A model generated the notes under the pieces. That model was not told the origin of the DNA and ran no database searches. It saw only the letters and a list, made by a program, of their open reading frames with translations. From Oenanthe sinensis (Eukaryota > Streptophyta > Magnoliopsida > Apiales > Apiaceae), in NCBI GenBank assembly GCA_028671895.1, contig JAPMAC010000234.1:1054001-1118000 (forward strand): a stretch of 64,000 nucleotides of DNA, given 5' to 3'. This document shows, in pieces, positions 13,581 through 25,855 of the stretch (within the stretch, counting starts at the first letter, position 1; the number at the start of each line of letters is the position of its first letter). Position numbers and translations under genes: made by a program.

Positions 13581-16500
13581 GACTCGTTTGAACTTGAAAA
13601 CAACTTATAGGATCATTCTTGACTCGTTTATACTTGGAAACAACTTGAAAGAACTTCTAGCATCATTCTTGACTCATTTGTACATGAAAACAATTTGTAA
13701 CAATATAAGACTTCATTCTTAACTCGTTTGAACTTTAAAGCCATTTATAGCTTTATTCTTGAATCATTTGAACTTGAAAACAACTTATAGCTTCATTCTT
13801 GACTCGTTTATACATGGAATCAACTTGAAAGAACTTCTAGCATCATTCTTGACTCATTTGTTCATGAAACTATTTGTAACAATATAAGGCTTCATTCTTA
13901 ACTTGTTTGAACTTGAAAGCCACTTATAGCTTCATTCTTGACTCGTTTGTACATGGAAATAACTTGTAAAATCTCGTAGGATCAATCTTCACTCATTTGA
14001 ACATGAAAACAATTCGTAACAATATAAGGCTTCATTCTTAACTCGTTTGAACTTGAAAACAAGTTATAGCTTCATTCTTGACTCGTCTGAACTTAAAAAA
14101 ACTAATAGCTTCATTCTTGACTCGTTTATACATGGAAACAACTTGAAAGAACTTCTAGCATCATTCTTGACTCATTTATACATGAAAACAAGTTGTAACA
14201 ATTTAAGGCTTCATTCTTAAATCGTTTGAACTTGAAAGCCACTTATAGCTTTATTCTTGACTCGTTTGAACTTGATAATAACTTATAGCTTCATTCTTGA
14301 CTCGTTTATACTTGAAAACAACTTGAAAGAACTTTTAGCATCATTCTTGACTCATTTGTACATGAAAACAATTGGTAACAATTTAAGGCTTCATTCTTAA
14401 CTCGTTTGAACCTGAAAGCCACTTATAGCTTCATTCTTGACTCGTTTGTACATGGAAATAACTTGTAAAAACTCGTAGGATCAATCTTTACTCATTTGAA
14501 CATGAAAACAATTCGTAATAATTTGAGGCTTCGTTCTTGACTCGTTTTAACATGAAAACAAATTATAGCTTTGACTCGTTTGAACTTGAATACAACTTAT
14601 AGAATCATTCTTGACTCGTTTATACTTGGAAACAACTTGAAAGAACTTCTAGCATCATTCTTGACTCATTTGTACATGAAAACAATTTGTAACAATATAA
14701 GACTTCATTCTTAACTCGTTTGAACATGAAAGCCACTTATAGCTTTATTCTTGACTCGTTTGAACTTGAAAACATCTTATAGGATCATTCTTGACTCGTT
14801 TATACTTGTAAACAACTTGAAAGAACTTCTAGCATCATTCTTGACTCATTTGTACATGAAAACAATTTGTAACAATATAAGACATCATTCTTAACTCGTT
14901 TGAACTTTAAAGCCATTTATAGCTTTATTCTTGAATCGTTTGAACTTGAAAATAACTTATAGCTTCATTCTTGACTCGTTTATACATGGAATCAACTTGA
15001 AAGAACTTCTAGCATCATTCTTGACTCATTTGTTCATGAAACTATTTGTAACAATATAAGGCTTCATTCTTAACTTGTTTGAACTTGAAAGCCACTTATA
15101 GCTTCATTCTTGACTCGTTTGTACATGGAAATAACTTGTAAAATCTCGTAGGATCAATCTTCACTCATTTGAACATGAAAACAATTCGTAACAATATAAG
15201 GCTTCATTCTTAACTCGTTTGAACTTGAAAACAAGTTATAGCTTCATTCTTGACTCGTCTGAACTTAAAAACAACTAATAGCTTCATTCTTGACTCGTTT
15301 ATACATGGAAACAACTTGAAAGAACTTCTAGCATCATTCTTGACTCATTTATACATGAAAACAATTTGTAACAATTTAAGGCTTCATTCTTAAATCGTTT
15401 GAACTTGAAAGCCACTTATAGCTTTATTCTTGACTCGTTTGAACTTGAAAATAACTTATAGCTTCATTCTTGACTCGTTTATACTTGAAAACAACTTGAA
15501 AGAACTTTTAGCATCATTCTTGATTCATTTGTACATGAAAACAATTGGTAACAATTTAAGGCTTCATTCTTAACTCGTTTGAACTTGAAAGCCACTTATA
15601 GCTTCATTCTTGACTCGTTTGTACATGGAAATAACTTGTAAAAACTCGTAGGATCAATCTTTACTCATTTGAACATGAAAACAATTCGTAATAATTTGAG
15701 GCTTCGTTCTTGACTCGTTTTAACATGAAAACAAATTATAGCTTCATTCTTGACTCGTTTGAACTTGAAAACAACTTATAGAATCATTCTTGACTCGTTT
15801 ATACTTGGAAACAACTTGAAAGAACTTCTAGCATCATTCTTGACTCATTTGTACATGAAAACAATTTGTAACAATATAAGACTTCATTCTTAACTCGTTT
15901 GAACATGAAAGCCACTTATAGCTTTATTCTTGACTCGTTTGAACTTGAAAACATCTTATAGGATCATTCTTGACTCGTTTATACTTGTAAACAACTTGAA
16001 AGAACTTCTAGCATCATTCTTGACTTATTTGTACATGAAAACAATTTGTAACAATATAAGACTTCATTCTTAACTCGTTTGAACTTTAAAGCCATTTATA
16101 GCTTTATTCTTGAATCGTTTGAACTTGAAAACAACTTATAGCTTCATTCTTGACTCGTTTATACATGGAATCAACTTGAAAGAACTTCTAGCATCATTCT
16201 TGACTCATTTGTTCATGAAACTATTTGTAACAATATAAGGCTTCATTCTTAACTTGTTTGAATTTGAAAGCCACTTATAGCTTCATTCTTGACTCGTTTG
16301 TACATGGAAATAACTTGTAAAATCTCGTAGGATCAATCTTCACTCATTTGAACATGAAAACAATTCGTAACAATATAAGGCTTCATTCTTAACTCGTTTG
16401 AACTTGAAAACAAGTTATAGCTTCATTCTTGACTCGTCTGAACTTAAAAACAACTAATAGCTTCATTCTTGACTCGTTTATACATGGAAACAACTTGAAA

Positions 16501-16839
16501 GAACTTCTAGCATCATTCTTGACTCATTTATACATGAAAACAATTTGTAACAATTTAAGGCTTCATTCTTAAATCGTTTGAACTTGAAAGCCACTTATAG
16601 CTTTATTCTTGACTCGTTTGAACTTGAAAATAACTTATAGCTTCATTCTTGACTCGTTTATACTTGGAAACAACTTGAAAGAACTTCTAGCATCATTCTT
16701 GACTCATTTGTACATGAAAACAATTTGTAATAATTTAAGGCTTCATTCTTAACTCGTTTGAACTTGAAAGCCACTTATAGCTTCATTCTTGACTCGTTTG
16801 AACTTGAAAACAAGTTATAGCTTCATTCTTGACTCGTTT
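13581..16839 (+). repeat. 3259-bp segment, right copy of a direct repeat
   Basis: This is the partner of 8391-11649 at offset 5190, with only scattered substitutions seen. After 16839 it continues with a 40-mer containing AACTTAAAAA, while the left copy jumps elsewhere. The last 34-bp monomer of the window (14544-14577) lies inside it. Confidence 0.82.
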
Positions 16840-17469
16840 GAACTTAAAAATAATTTATAGCTTCATTCTTGACTCGTTTATACATAGAAACAACTTGAAA
16901 GAACTTCTAGCATCATTCTTGACTCATTTATACATGAAAACAATTTGTAACAATTTAAGGCTTCATTCTTAACTCGTTTGAACTTGAAAGTCACTTATAG
17001 CTTCATTCTTGACTCGTTTGTACATGGAAATAACTTGTAAAAACTCGTAGGATCAATCTTTACTCATTTGAACATGAAAACAATTCGTAATAATTTGAGG
17101 CTTCGTTCTTGACTCGTTTTAACATGAAAACAAATTATAGCTTCATTCTTGACTCGTTTGAACTTGAAAACAACTTATAGGATCATTCTTGACTCGTTTA
17201 TACTTGGAAACAACTTGAAAGAACTTCTAGCATCATTCTTGACTCATTTGTACATGAAAACAATTTGTAACAATATAAGACTTCATTCTTAACTCGTTTG
17301 AACTTTAAAGCCATTTATAGCTTTATTCTTGACTCGTTTGAACTTGAAAACAACTTATAGCTTCATTCTTGACTCGTTTATACATGGAATCAACTTGAAA
17401 GAACTTCTAGCATCATTCTTGCCTCATTTGTTCATGAAACTATTTGTAACAATATAAGGCTTCATTCTT
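16840..17469 (+). repeat. Satellite bridge resembling about 2975-3604
   Basis: The monomer order here repeats that of the end of HOR A copy 1. The AACTGG marker at 3605 and 17470 and the GGTTTC marker at 4271 and 18136 share an offset of 13865 bp. This links the left zone to the next HOR family. Confidence 0.7.
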
Positions 17470-20400
17470 AACTGGTTTGAACTTGAAAACCACTTATAAC
17501 TTTATTCTTGACTCGTTTGAACTTGAAATCAACTTATAGCTTCATTCTTGACTCGTTTATACATGGAATCAACTTGAAAGAACTTCTAGCATCATTCTTG
17601 ACTCATTTGTTCATGAAACTATTTGTAACAATATAAGGCTTCATTCTTAACTTGTTTGAACTTGAAAGCCACTTATAGCTTCATTCTTGACTCGTTTGTA
17701 CATGGAAATAACTTGTAAAAACTCGTAGGATCAATCTTTACTCATTTGAACATGAAAACAATTCGTAATAATTTGAGGCTTCGTTCTTGACTCATTTTAA
17801 CATGAAAACAAATTATAGCTTCGTTCTTGACTCGTTTGAACTTGAAAACAACTTATAGGATCATTCTTGACTCGTTTATACTTGGAAACAACTTGAAAGA
17901 ACTTCTAGCATCATTCTTGACTCATTTGTACATGAAAACAATTTGTAACAATATAAGACTTCATTCTTAACTCGTTTGAACTTTAAAGCCATTTATAGCT
18001 TTATTCTTGAATCGTTTGAACTTGAAAATAACTTGTAGCTTCATTCTTGACTCGTTTATACATGGAATCAACTTGAAAGAACTTCTAGCATCATTCTTGA
18101 CTCATTTGTTCATGAAACTATTTGTAACAATATAAGGTTTCATTCTTAACTTGTTTGAACTTGAAAGCCACTTATAGCTTCATTCTTGACTCGTTTGTAT
18201 ATGGAAATAACTTGTAAAATCTCGTAGGATCAATCTTCACTCATTTGAACATGAAAACAATTCGTAATAATTTGAGGCTTCGTTCTTGACTCGTTTTAAC
18301 ATGAAAACAAATTATAGCTTCATTCTTGACTCGTTTGAACTTGAAAACAACTTATAGGATCATTCTTGACTCGTTTATACTTGGAAACAACTTGAAAGAA
18401 CTTCTAGCATCATTCTTGACTCATTTGTACATGAAAACAATTTGTAACAATATAAGACTTCATTCTTAACTCGTTTGAACTTTAAAGCCATTTATAGCTT
18501 TATTCTTGAATCGTTTGAACTTGAAAACAACTTATAGCTTCATTCTTGACTCGTTTATACATGGAATCAACTTGAAAGAACTTCTAGCATCATTCTTGAC
18601 TCATTTGTTCATGAAACTATTTGTAACAATATAAGGCTTCATTCTTAACTTGTTTGAACTTGAAAGCCACTTATAGCTTCATTCTTGACTCGTTTGTACA
18701 TGGAAATAACTTGTAAAATCTCGTAGGATCAATCTTCACTCATTTGAACATGAAAACAATTCGTAACAATATAAGGCTTCATTCTTAACTCGTTTGAACT
18801 TGAAAACAAGTTATAGCTTCATTCTTGACTCGTCTGAACTTAAAAACAACTAATAGCTTCATTCTTGACTCGTTTATACATGGAAACAACTTGAAAGAAC
18901 TTCTAGCATCATTCTTGACTCATTTGTACATGAAAACAATTGGTAACAATTTAAGGCTTCATTCTTAACTCGTTTGAACTTGAAAGCCACTAATAGCTTC
19001 ATTCTTGACTCGTTTGTACATGGAAATAACTTGTAAAAACTCGTAGGATCAATCTTTACTCATTTGAACATGAAAACAATTCGTAATAATTTGAGGCTTC
19101 GTTCTTGACTCGTTTTAACATGAAAACAAATTATAGCTTCATTCTTGACTCGTTTGAACTTGAAAACAACTTATAGAATCATTCTTGACTCGTTTATACT
19201 TGGAAACAACTTGAAAGAACTTCTAGCATCATTCTTGACTCATTTGTACATGAAAACAATTTGTAACAATATAAGACTTCATTCTTAACTCGTTTGAACA
19301 TGAAAGCCACTTATAGCTTTATTCTTGACTCGTTTGAACTTGAAAACATCTTATAGGATCATTCTTGACTCGTTTATACTTGGAAACAACTTGAAAGAAC
19401 TTCTAGCATCATTCTTGACTCATTTGTACATGAAAACAATTTGTAACAATATAAGACTTCATTCTTAACTCGTTTGAACATGAAAGCCACTTATAGCTTT
19501 ATTCTTGACTCGTTTGAACTTGAAAATAACTTATAGCTTCATTCTTGACTCGTTTATACATGGAAACAACTTGAAAGAACTTGTAGCATCATTCTTGACT
19601 CATTTGTACATGAAAACAATTTGTAACAATTTAGGGCTTCATTCTTAACTCGTTTGAACTTGAAAGCCACTTATAGCTTCATTCTTGACTCGTTTTAACT
19701 TCAAAACAACTTATAGCTTCATTCTTGACTCGTTTATACTTGGAAACAACTTGAAAGAACTTCTAGCATCATTCTTGACTCATTTGTACATGAAAATAAT
19801 TTGTAACAATATAAGGCTTCATTCTTAACTGGTTTGAACTTGAAAACCACTTATAACTTTATTCTTGACTCGTTTGAACTTGAAATCAACTTATAGCTTC
19901 ATTCTTGACTCGTTTATACATGGAAACAATTTGAAAGAACTTGTAGCATCATTCTAGACTCATTTGTACATGAAAACAATTTATAACAATAGAAGGCTTC
20001 ATTCTTGACTCGTTTGAACTTGAAAGCGACTTATAGCTTCATTCTTGACTCGTTTGAACTTGAAAACATGTTATAGCTTCATTCTTGACTCGTTTATACT
20101 TGGAAACAACTTGAAAGAACTTCTAGCATCATTCTTGACTCATTTGTACATGAAAACAATTTGTAATAATTTAAGGCTTCATTCTTAACTCGTTTGAACT
20201 TGAAAGCCACTTATAGCTTCATTCTTGACTCGTTTGAACTTGAAAACAAGTTATCGCTTCATTCTTGACTCGTTTGAACTTAAAAACAATTTATAGCTTC
20301 ATTCTTGACTCGTTTATACATAGAAACAACTTGAAAGAACTTCTAGCATCATTCTTGACTCATTTATACATGAAAACAATTTGTAACAATTTAAGGCTTC

Positions 20401-20905
20401 ATTCTTAACTCGTTAGAACTTGAAAGTCACTTATAGCTTCATTCTTGACTCGTTTGTACATGGAAATAACTTGTAAAAACTCGTAGGATCAATCTTTACT
20501 CATTTGAACATGAAAACAATTCGTAATAATTTGAGGCTTCGTTCTTGACTCGTTTTAACATGAAAACAAATTATAGCTTCATTCTTGACTCGTTTGAACT
20601 TGAAAACAACTTATAGGATCATTCTTGACTCGTTTATACTTGGAAACAACTTGAAAGAACTTCTAGCATCATTCTTGACTCATTTGTACATGAAAACAAT
20701 TTGTAACAATATAAGACTTCATTCTTAACTCGTTTGAACTTTAAAGCCATTTATAGCTTTATTCTTGACTCGTTTGAACTTGAAAACAACTTATAGCTTC
20801 ATTCTTGACTCGTTTATACATGGAATCAACTTGAAAGAACTTCTAGCATCATTCTTGACTCATTTGTTCATGAAACTATTTGTAACAATATAAGGCTTCA
20901 TTCTT
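17470..20905 (+). repeat. Higher-order repeat B, copy 1 (3436 bp)
   Basis: Copies are phased on an AACTGG variant at the monomer boundary: 17470, 20906, 24160 and 27902. GGTTTC markers at 18136 and 21572 give the same 3436-bp period. The copy has one more 180-bp block than copy 2, at about 20011-20190, recognisable by TGAAAGCGAC and AAAACATGTT. The 34-bp monomer typical of the left zone is absent. Confidence 0.87.
20011..20190 (+). repeat. Extra 180-bp block in HOR B copy 1
   Basis: The run of 40-mer, 40-mer, 50-mer and 50-mer occurs once more here than in the next HOR copy. Spacings are 3436 and 3254 bp. Two single-base deletions in copy 2 (near 22107 and 22130) explain 2 bp, leaving exactly 180. 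The edges are approximate because the block sits in tandem with near-identical units. Confidence 0.78.
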
Positions 20906-23900
20906 AACTGGTTTGAACTTGAAAACCACTTATAACTTTATTCTTGACTCGTTTGAACTTGAAATCAGCTTATAGCTTCATTCTTGACTCGTTTATACAT
21001 GGAATCAACTTGAAAGAACTTCTAGCATCATTCTTGACTCATTTGTTCATGAAACTATTTGTAACAATATAAGGCTTCATTCTTAACTTGTTTGAACTTG
21101 AAAGCCACTTATAGCTTCATTCTTGACTCGTTTGTACATGGAAATAACTTGTAAAAACTCGTAGGATCAATCTTTACTCATTTGAACATGAAAACAATTC
21201 GTAATAATTTGAGGCTTCGTTCTTGATTCGTTTTAACATGAAAACAAATTATAGCTTCGTTCTTGACTCGTTTGAACTTGAAAACAACTTATAGGATCAT
21301 TCTTGACTCGTTTATACTTGGAAACAACTTGAAAGAACTTCTAGCATCATTCTTGACTCATTTGTACATGAAAACAATTTGTAACAATATAAGACTTCAT
21401 TCTTAACTCGTTTGAACTTTAAAGCCATTTATAGCTTTATTCTTGAATCGTTTGAACTTGAAAACAACTTGTAGCTTCATTCTTGACTCGTTTATACATG
21501 GAATCAACTTGAAAGAACTTCTAGCATCATTCTTGACTCATTTGTTCATGAAACTATTTGTAACAATATAAGGTTTCATTCTTAACTTGTTTGAACTTGA
21601 AAGCCACTTATAGCTTCATTCTTGACTCGTTTCTATATGGAAATAACTTGTAAAATCTCGTAGGATCAATCTTCACTCATTTGAACATGAAAACAATTCG
21701 TAATAATTTGAGGCTTCGTTCTTGACTCGTTTTAACATGAAAACAAATTATAGCTTCATTCTTGACTCGTTTGAACTTGAAAACAACTTATAGGATCATT
21801 CTTGACTCGTTTATACTTGGAAACAACTTGAAAGAACTTCTAGCATCATTCTTGACTCATTTGTACATGAAAACAATTTGTAACAATATAAGACTTGATT
21901 CTTAACTCGTTTGAACTTTAAAGCCATTTATAGCTTTATTCTTGAATCGTTTGAACTTGAAAACAACTTATAGCTTCATTCTTGACTCGTTTATACATGG
22001 AATCAACTTGAAAGAACTTCTAGCATCATTCTTGACTCATTTGTTCATGAAACTATTTGTAACAATATAAGGCTTCATTCTTAACTTGTTTGAACTTGAA
22101 AGCCACTATAGCTTCATTCTTGACTCGTTTTACATGGAAATAACTTGTAAAATCTCGTAGGATCAATCTTCACTCATTTGAACATGAAAACAATTCGTAA
22201 CAATATAAGGCTTCATTCTTAACTCGTTTGAACTTGAAAACAAGTTATAGCTTCATTCTTGACTCGTCTGAACTTAAAAACAACTAATAGCTTCATTCTT
22301 GACTCGTTTATACATGGAAACAACTTGAAAGAACTTCTAGCATCATTCTTGACTCATTTGTACATGAAAACAATTGGTCACAATTTAAGGCTTCATTCTT
22401 AACTCGTTTGAACTTGAAAGCCACTAATAGCTTCATTCTTGACTCGTTTGTACATGGAAATAACTTGTACAAACTCGTAGGATCAATCTTTACTCATTTG
22501 AACATGAAAACAATTCGTAATAATTTGAGGCTTCGTTCTTGACTCGTTTTAACATGAAAACAAATTATAGCTTCATTCTTGACTCGTTTGAACTTGAAAA
22601 CAACTTATAGAATCATTCTTGACTCGTTTATACTTGGAAACAACTTGAAAGAACTTCTAGCATCATTCTTGACTCATTTGTACATGAAAACAATTTGTAA
22701 CAATATAAGACTTCATTCTTAACTCGTTTGAACATGAAAGCCACTTATAGCTTTATTCTTGACTCGTTTGAACTTGAAAACATCTTATAGGATCATTCTT
22801 GACTCGTTTATACTTGGAAACAACTTGAAAGAACTTCTAGCATCATTCTTGACTCATTTGTACATGAAAACAATTTGTAACAATATAAGACTTCATTCTT
22901 AACTCGTTTGAACATGAAAGCCACTTATAGCTTTATTCTTGACTCGTTTGAACTTGAAAACAACTTATAGCTTCATTCTTGACTCGTTTATACATGGAAA
23001 CAACTTGAAAGAACTTGTAGCATCATTCTTGACTCATTTGTACATGAAAACAATTTGTAACAATTTAAGGCTTCATTCTTAACTCGTTTGAACTTGAAAG
23101 CCACTTATAGCTTCATTCTTGACTCGTTTTAACTTCAAAACAACTTATAGCTTCATTCTTGACTCGTTTATACTTGGAAACAACTTGAAAGAACTTCTAG
23201 CATCATTCTTGACTCATTTGTACATGAAAATAATTTGTAACAATATAAGGCTTCATTCTTAACTGGTTTGAACTTGAAAACCACTTATAACTTTATTCTT
23301 GACTCGTTTGAACTTGAAATCAACTTATAGCTTCATTCTTGACTCGTTTATACATGGAAACAACTTGAAAGAACTTGTAGCATCATTCTTGACTCATTTG
23401 TACATGAAAACAATTTATAACAATAGAAGGCTTCATTCTTAACTCGTTTGAACTTGAAAGCCACTTATAGCTACATTCTTGACTCGTTTGAACTTGAAAA
23501 CAAGTTATAGCTTCATTCTTGACTCGTTTAAACTTAAAAACAATTTATAGCTTCATTCTTGACTCGTTTATACATAGAAACAACTTGAAAGAACTTCTAG
23601 CATCATTCTTGACTCATTTATACATGAAAACAATTTGTAACAATTTAAGGCTTCATTCTTAACTCGTTTGAACTTGAAAGCCACTTATAGCTTCATTCTT
23701 GACTCGTTTGTACATAGAAATAACTTGTAAAAACTCGTAGGATCAATCTTTACTCATTTGAACATGAAAACAATTCGTAATAATTTGAGGCTTCGTTCTT
23801 GACTCGTTTTAACATGAAAACAAATTATAGCTTCATTCTTGACTCGTTTGAACTTGAAAACAACTTATAGGATCATTCTTGACTCGTTTATACTTGGAAA

Positions 23901-24159
23901 CAACTTGAAAGAACTTCTAGCATCATTCTTGACTCATTTGTACATGAAAACAATTTGTAACAATATAAGACTTCATTCTTAACTCGTTTGAACTTTAAAG
24001 CCATTTATAGCTTTATTCTTGACTCGTTTGAACTTGAAAACAACTTATAGCTTCATTCTTGACTCGTTTATACATGGAATCAACTCTAAAGAACTTCTAG
24101 CATCATTCTTGACTCATTTGTTCATGAAACTATTTGTAACAATATAAGGCTTCATTCGT
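20906..24159 (+). repeat. Higher-order repeat B, copy 2 (3254 bp)
   Basis: It has the same order as copy 1 minus one 180-bp block. Two private single-base deletions lie close together near 22107 (CCACTATAGC) and 22130 (CGTTTTACAT). The copy also has a private TCAACTCTAAAG variant at about 24079. Confidence 0.85.
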
Positions 24160-25477
24160 AACTGGTTTGAACTTGAAAACCACTTATAACTTTATTCTTG
24201 ACTCGTTTGAACTTGAAATCAACTTATAGCTTCATTCTTGACTCGTTTATACATGGAATCAACTTGAAAGAACTTCTAGCATCATTCTTGACTCATTTGT
24301 TCATGAAACTATTTGTAACAATATAAGGCTTCATTCTTAACTTGTTTGAACTTGAAAGCCACTTATAGCTTCATTCTTGACTCGTTTGTACATGGAAATA
24401 ACTTGTAAAAACTCGTAGGATCAATCTTTACTCATTTGAACATGAAAACAATTCGTAATAATTTGAGGCTTCGTTCTTGACTCGTTTTAACATGAAAACA
24501 AATTATAGCTTCGTTCTTGACTCGTTTGAACTTGAAAACAACTTATAGGATCATTCTTGACTCGTTTATACTTGGAAACAACTTGAAAGAACTTCTAGCA
24601 TCATTCTTGACTCATTTGTACATGAAAACAATTTGTAACAATATAAGACTTCATTCTTAACTCGTTTGAACTTTAAAGCCATTTATAGCTTTATTCTTGA
24701 ATCGTTTGAACTTGAAAACAACTTGTAGCTTCATTCTTGACTCGTTTATACATGGAATCAACTTGAAAGAACTTCTAGCATCATTCTTGACTCATTTGTT
24801 CATGAAACTATTTGTAACAATATAAGGTTTCATTCTTAACTTGTTTGAACTTGAAAGCCACTTATAGCTTCATTCTTGACTCGTTTGTATATGGAAATAA
24901 CTTGTAAAATCTCGTAGGATCAATCTTCACTCATTTGAACATGAAAACAATTCGTAATAATTTGAGGCTTCGTTCTTGACTCGTTTTAACATGAAAACAA
25001 ATTATAGCTTCATTCTTGACTCGTTTGAACTTGAAAACAACTTATAGGATCATTCTTGACTCGTTTATACTTGGAAACAACTTGAAAGAACTTCTAGCAT
25101 CATTCTTGACTCATTTGTACATGAAAACAATTTGTAACAATATAAGACTTCATTCTTAACTCGTTTGAACTTTAAAGCCATTTATAGCTTTATTCTTGAA
25201 TCGTTTGAACTTGAAAACAACTTATAGCTTCATTCTTGACTCGTTTATACATGGAATCAACTTGAAAGAACTTCTAGTATCATTCTTGACTCATTTGTTC
25301 ATGAAACTATTTGTAACAATATAAGGCTTCATTCTTAACTTGTTTGAACTTGAAAGCCACTTATAGCTTCATTCTTGACTCGTTTGTACATGGAAATAAC
25401 TTGTAAAATCTCGTAGGATCAATCTTCACTCATTTGAACATGAAAACAATTCGTAACAATATAAGGCTTCATTCTTA

Positions 25478-25586
25478 ACTCGTTTGAACTTGAAAACAAG
25501 TTATAGCTTCATTCTTGACTCGTCTGAACTTAAAAACAACTAATAGCTTCATTCTTGACTCGTTTATACATGGAAACAACTTGAAA
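25478..25586 (+). repeat. Left arm of a perfect 109-bp inverted repeat, first copy
   Basis: This is ordinary forward satellite, from ACTCGTTTGA to AACTTGAAA. Its reverse complement is identical over all 109 bases to 25729-25837. The spacer between the arms is 142 bp (25587-25728). A transcript or a single strand of this region could fold into a long hairpin. Confidence 0.92.
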
Positions 25587-25723
25587 GAACTTCTAGCATC
25601 ATTCTTGACTCATTTATACATGAAAACAATTTGTAACAATTTAAGGCTTCATTCTTAAATCGTTTGAACTTGAAAGCCACTTATAGCTTTATTCTTGACT
25701 CGTTTGAACTTGAAAATAACTTA

Positions 25724-25855
25724 GTTTTTTTCAAGTTGTTTCCATGTATAAACGAGTCAAGAATGAAGCTATTAGTTGTTTTTAAGTTCAGACGAGTCAA
25801 GAATGAAGCTATAACTTGTTTTCAAGTTCAAACGAGTCAAGAACGAAGCCTCAAA
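25724..25855 (-). repeat. Inverted satellite fragment, first copy
   Basis: Forward satellite stops after AACTTA at 25723. The next ~132 bp read as satellite on the other strand (CAAGTTGTTT, AACGAGTCAA, GAATGAAGCT) and end at CCTCAAA. Forward satellite resumes at about 25862 after a short junction, GAAACA. The fragment opens with seven T (25725-25731), one base longer than the matching source. Compared with a normal copy near 10264, about 68 bp of forward satellite has been replaced by about 138 bp. The innermost part (25838-25855) differs from the upstream arm, so the template was a related block and not exactly the adjacent one. A 69-codon open frame (25664-25873, TTG start) crosses it and I do not regard it as a gene. 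Confidence 0.92.

Noticed and set aside
25725..25731. Run of seven T as a possible RNA polymerase III terminator
   Set aside because: No tRNA-like or other polymerase III promoter boxes are visible upstream. The run is explained by one changed and one added T at the inversion junction.
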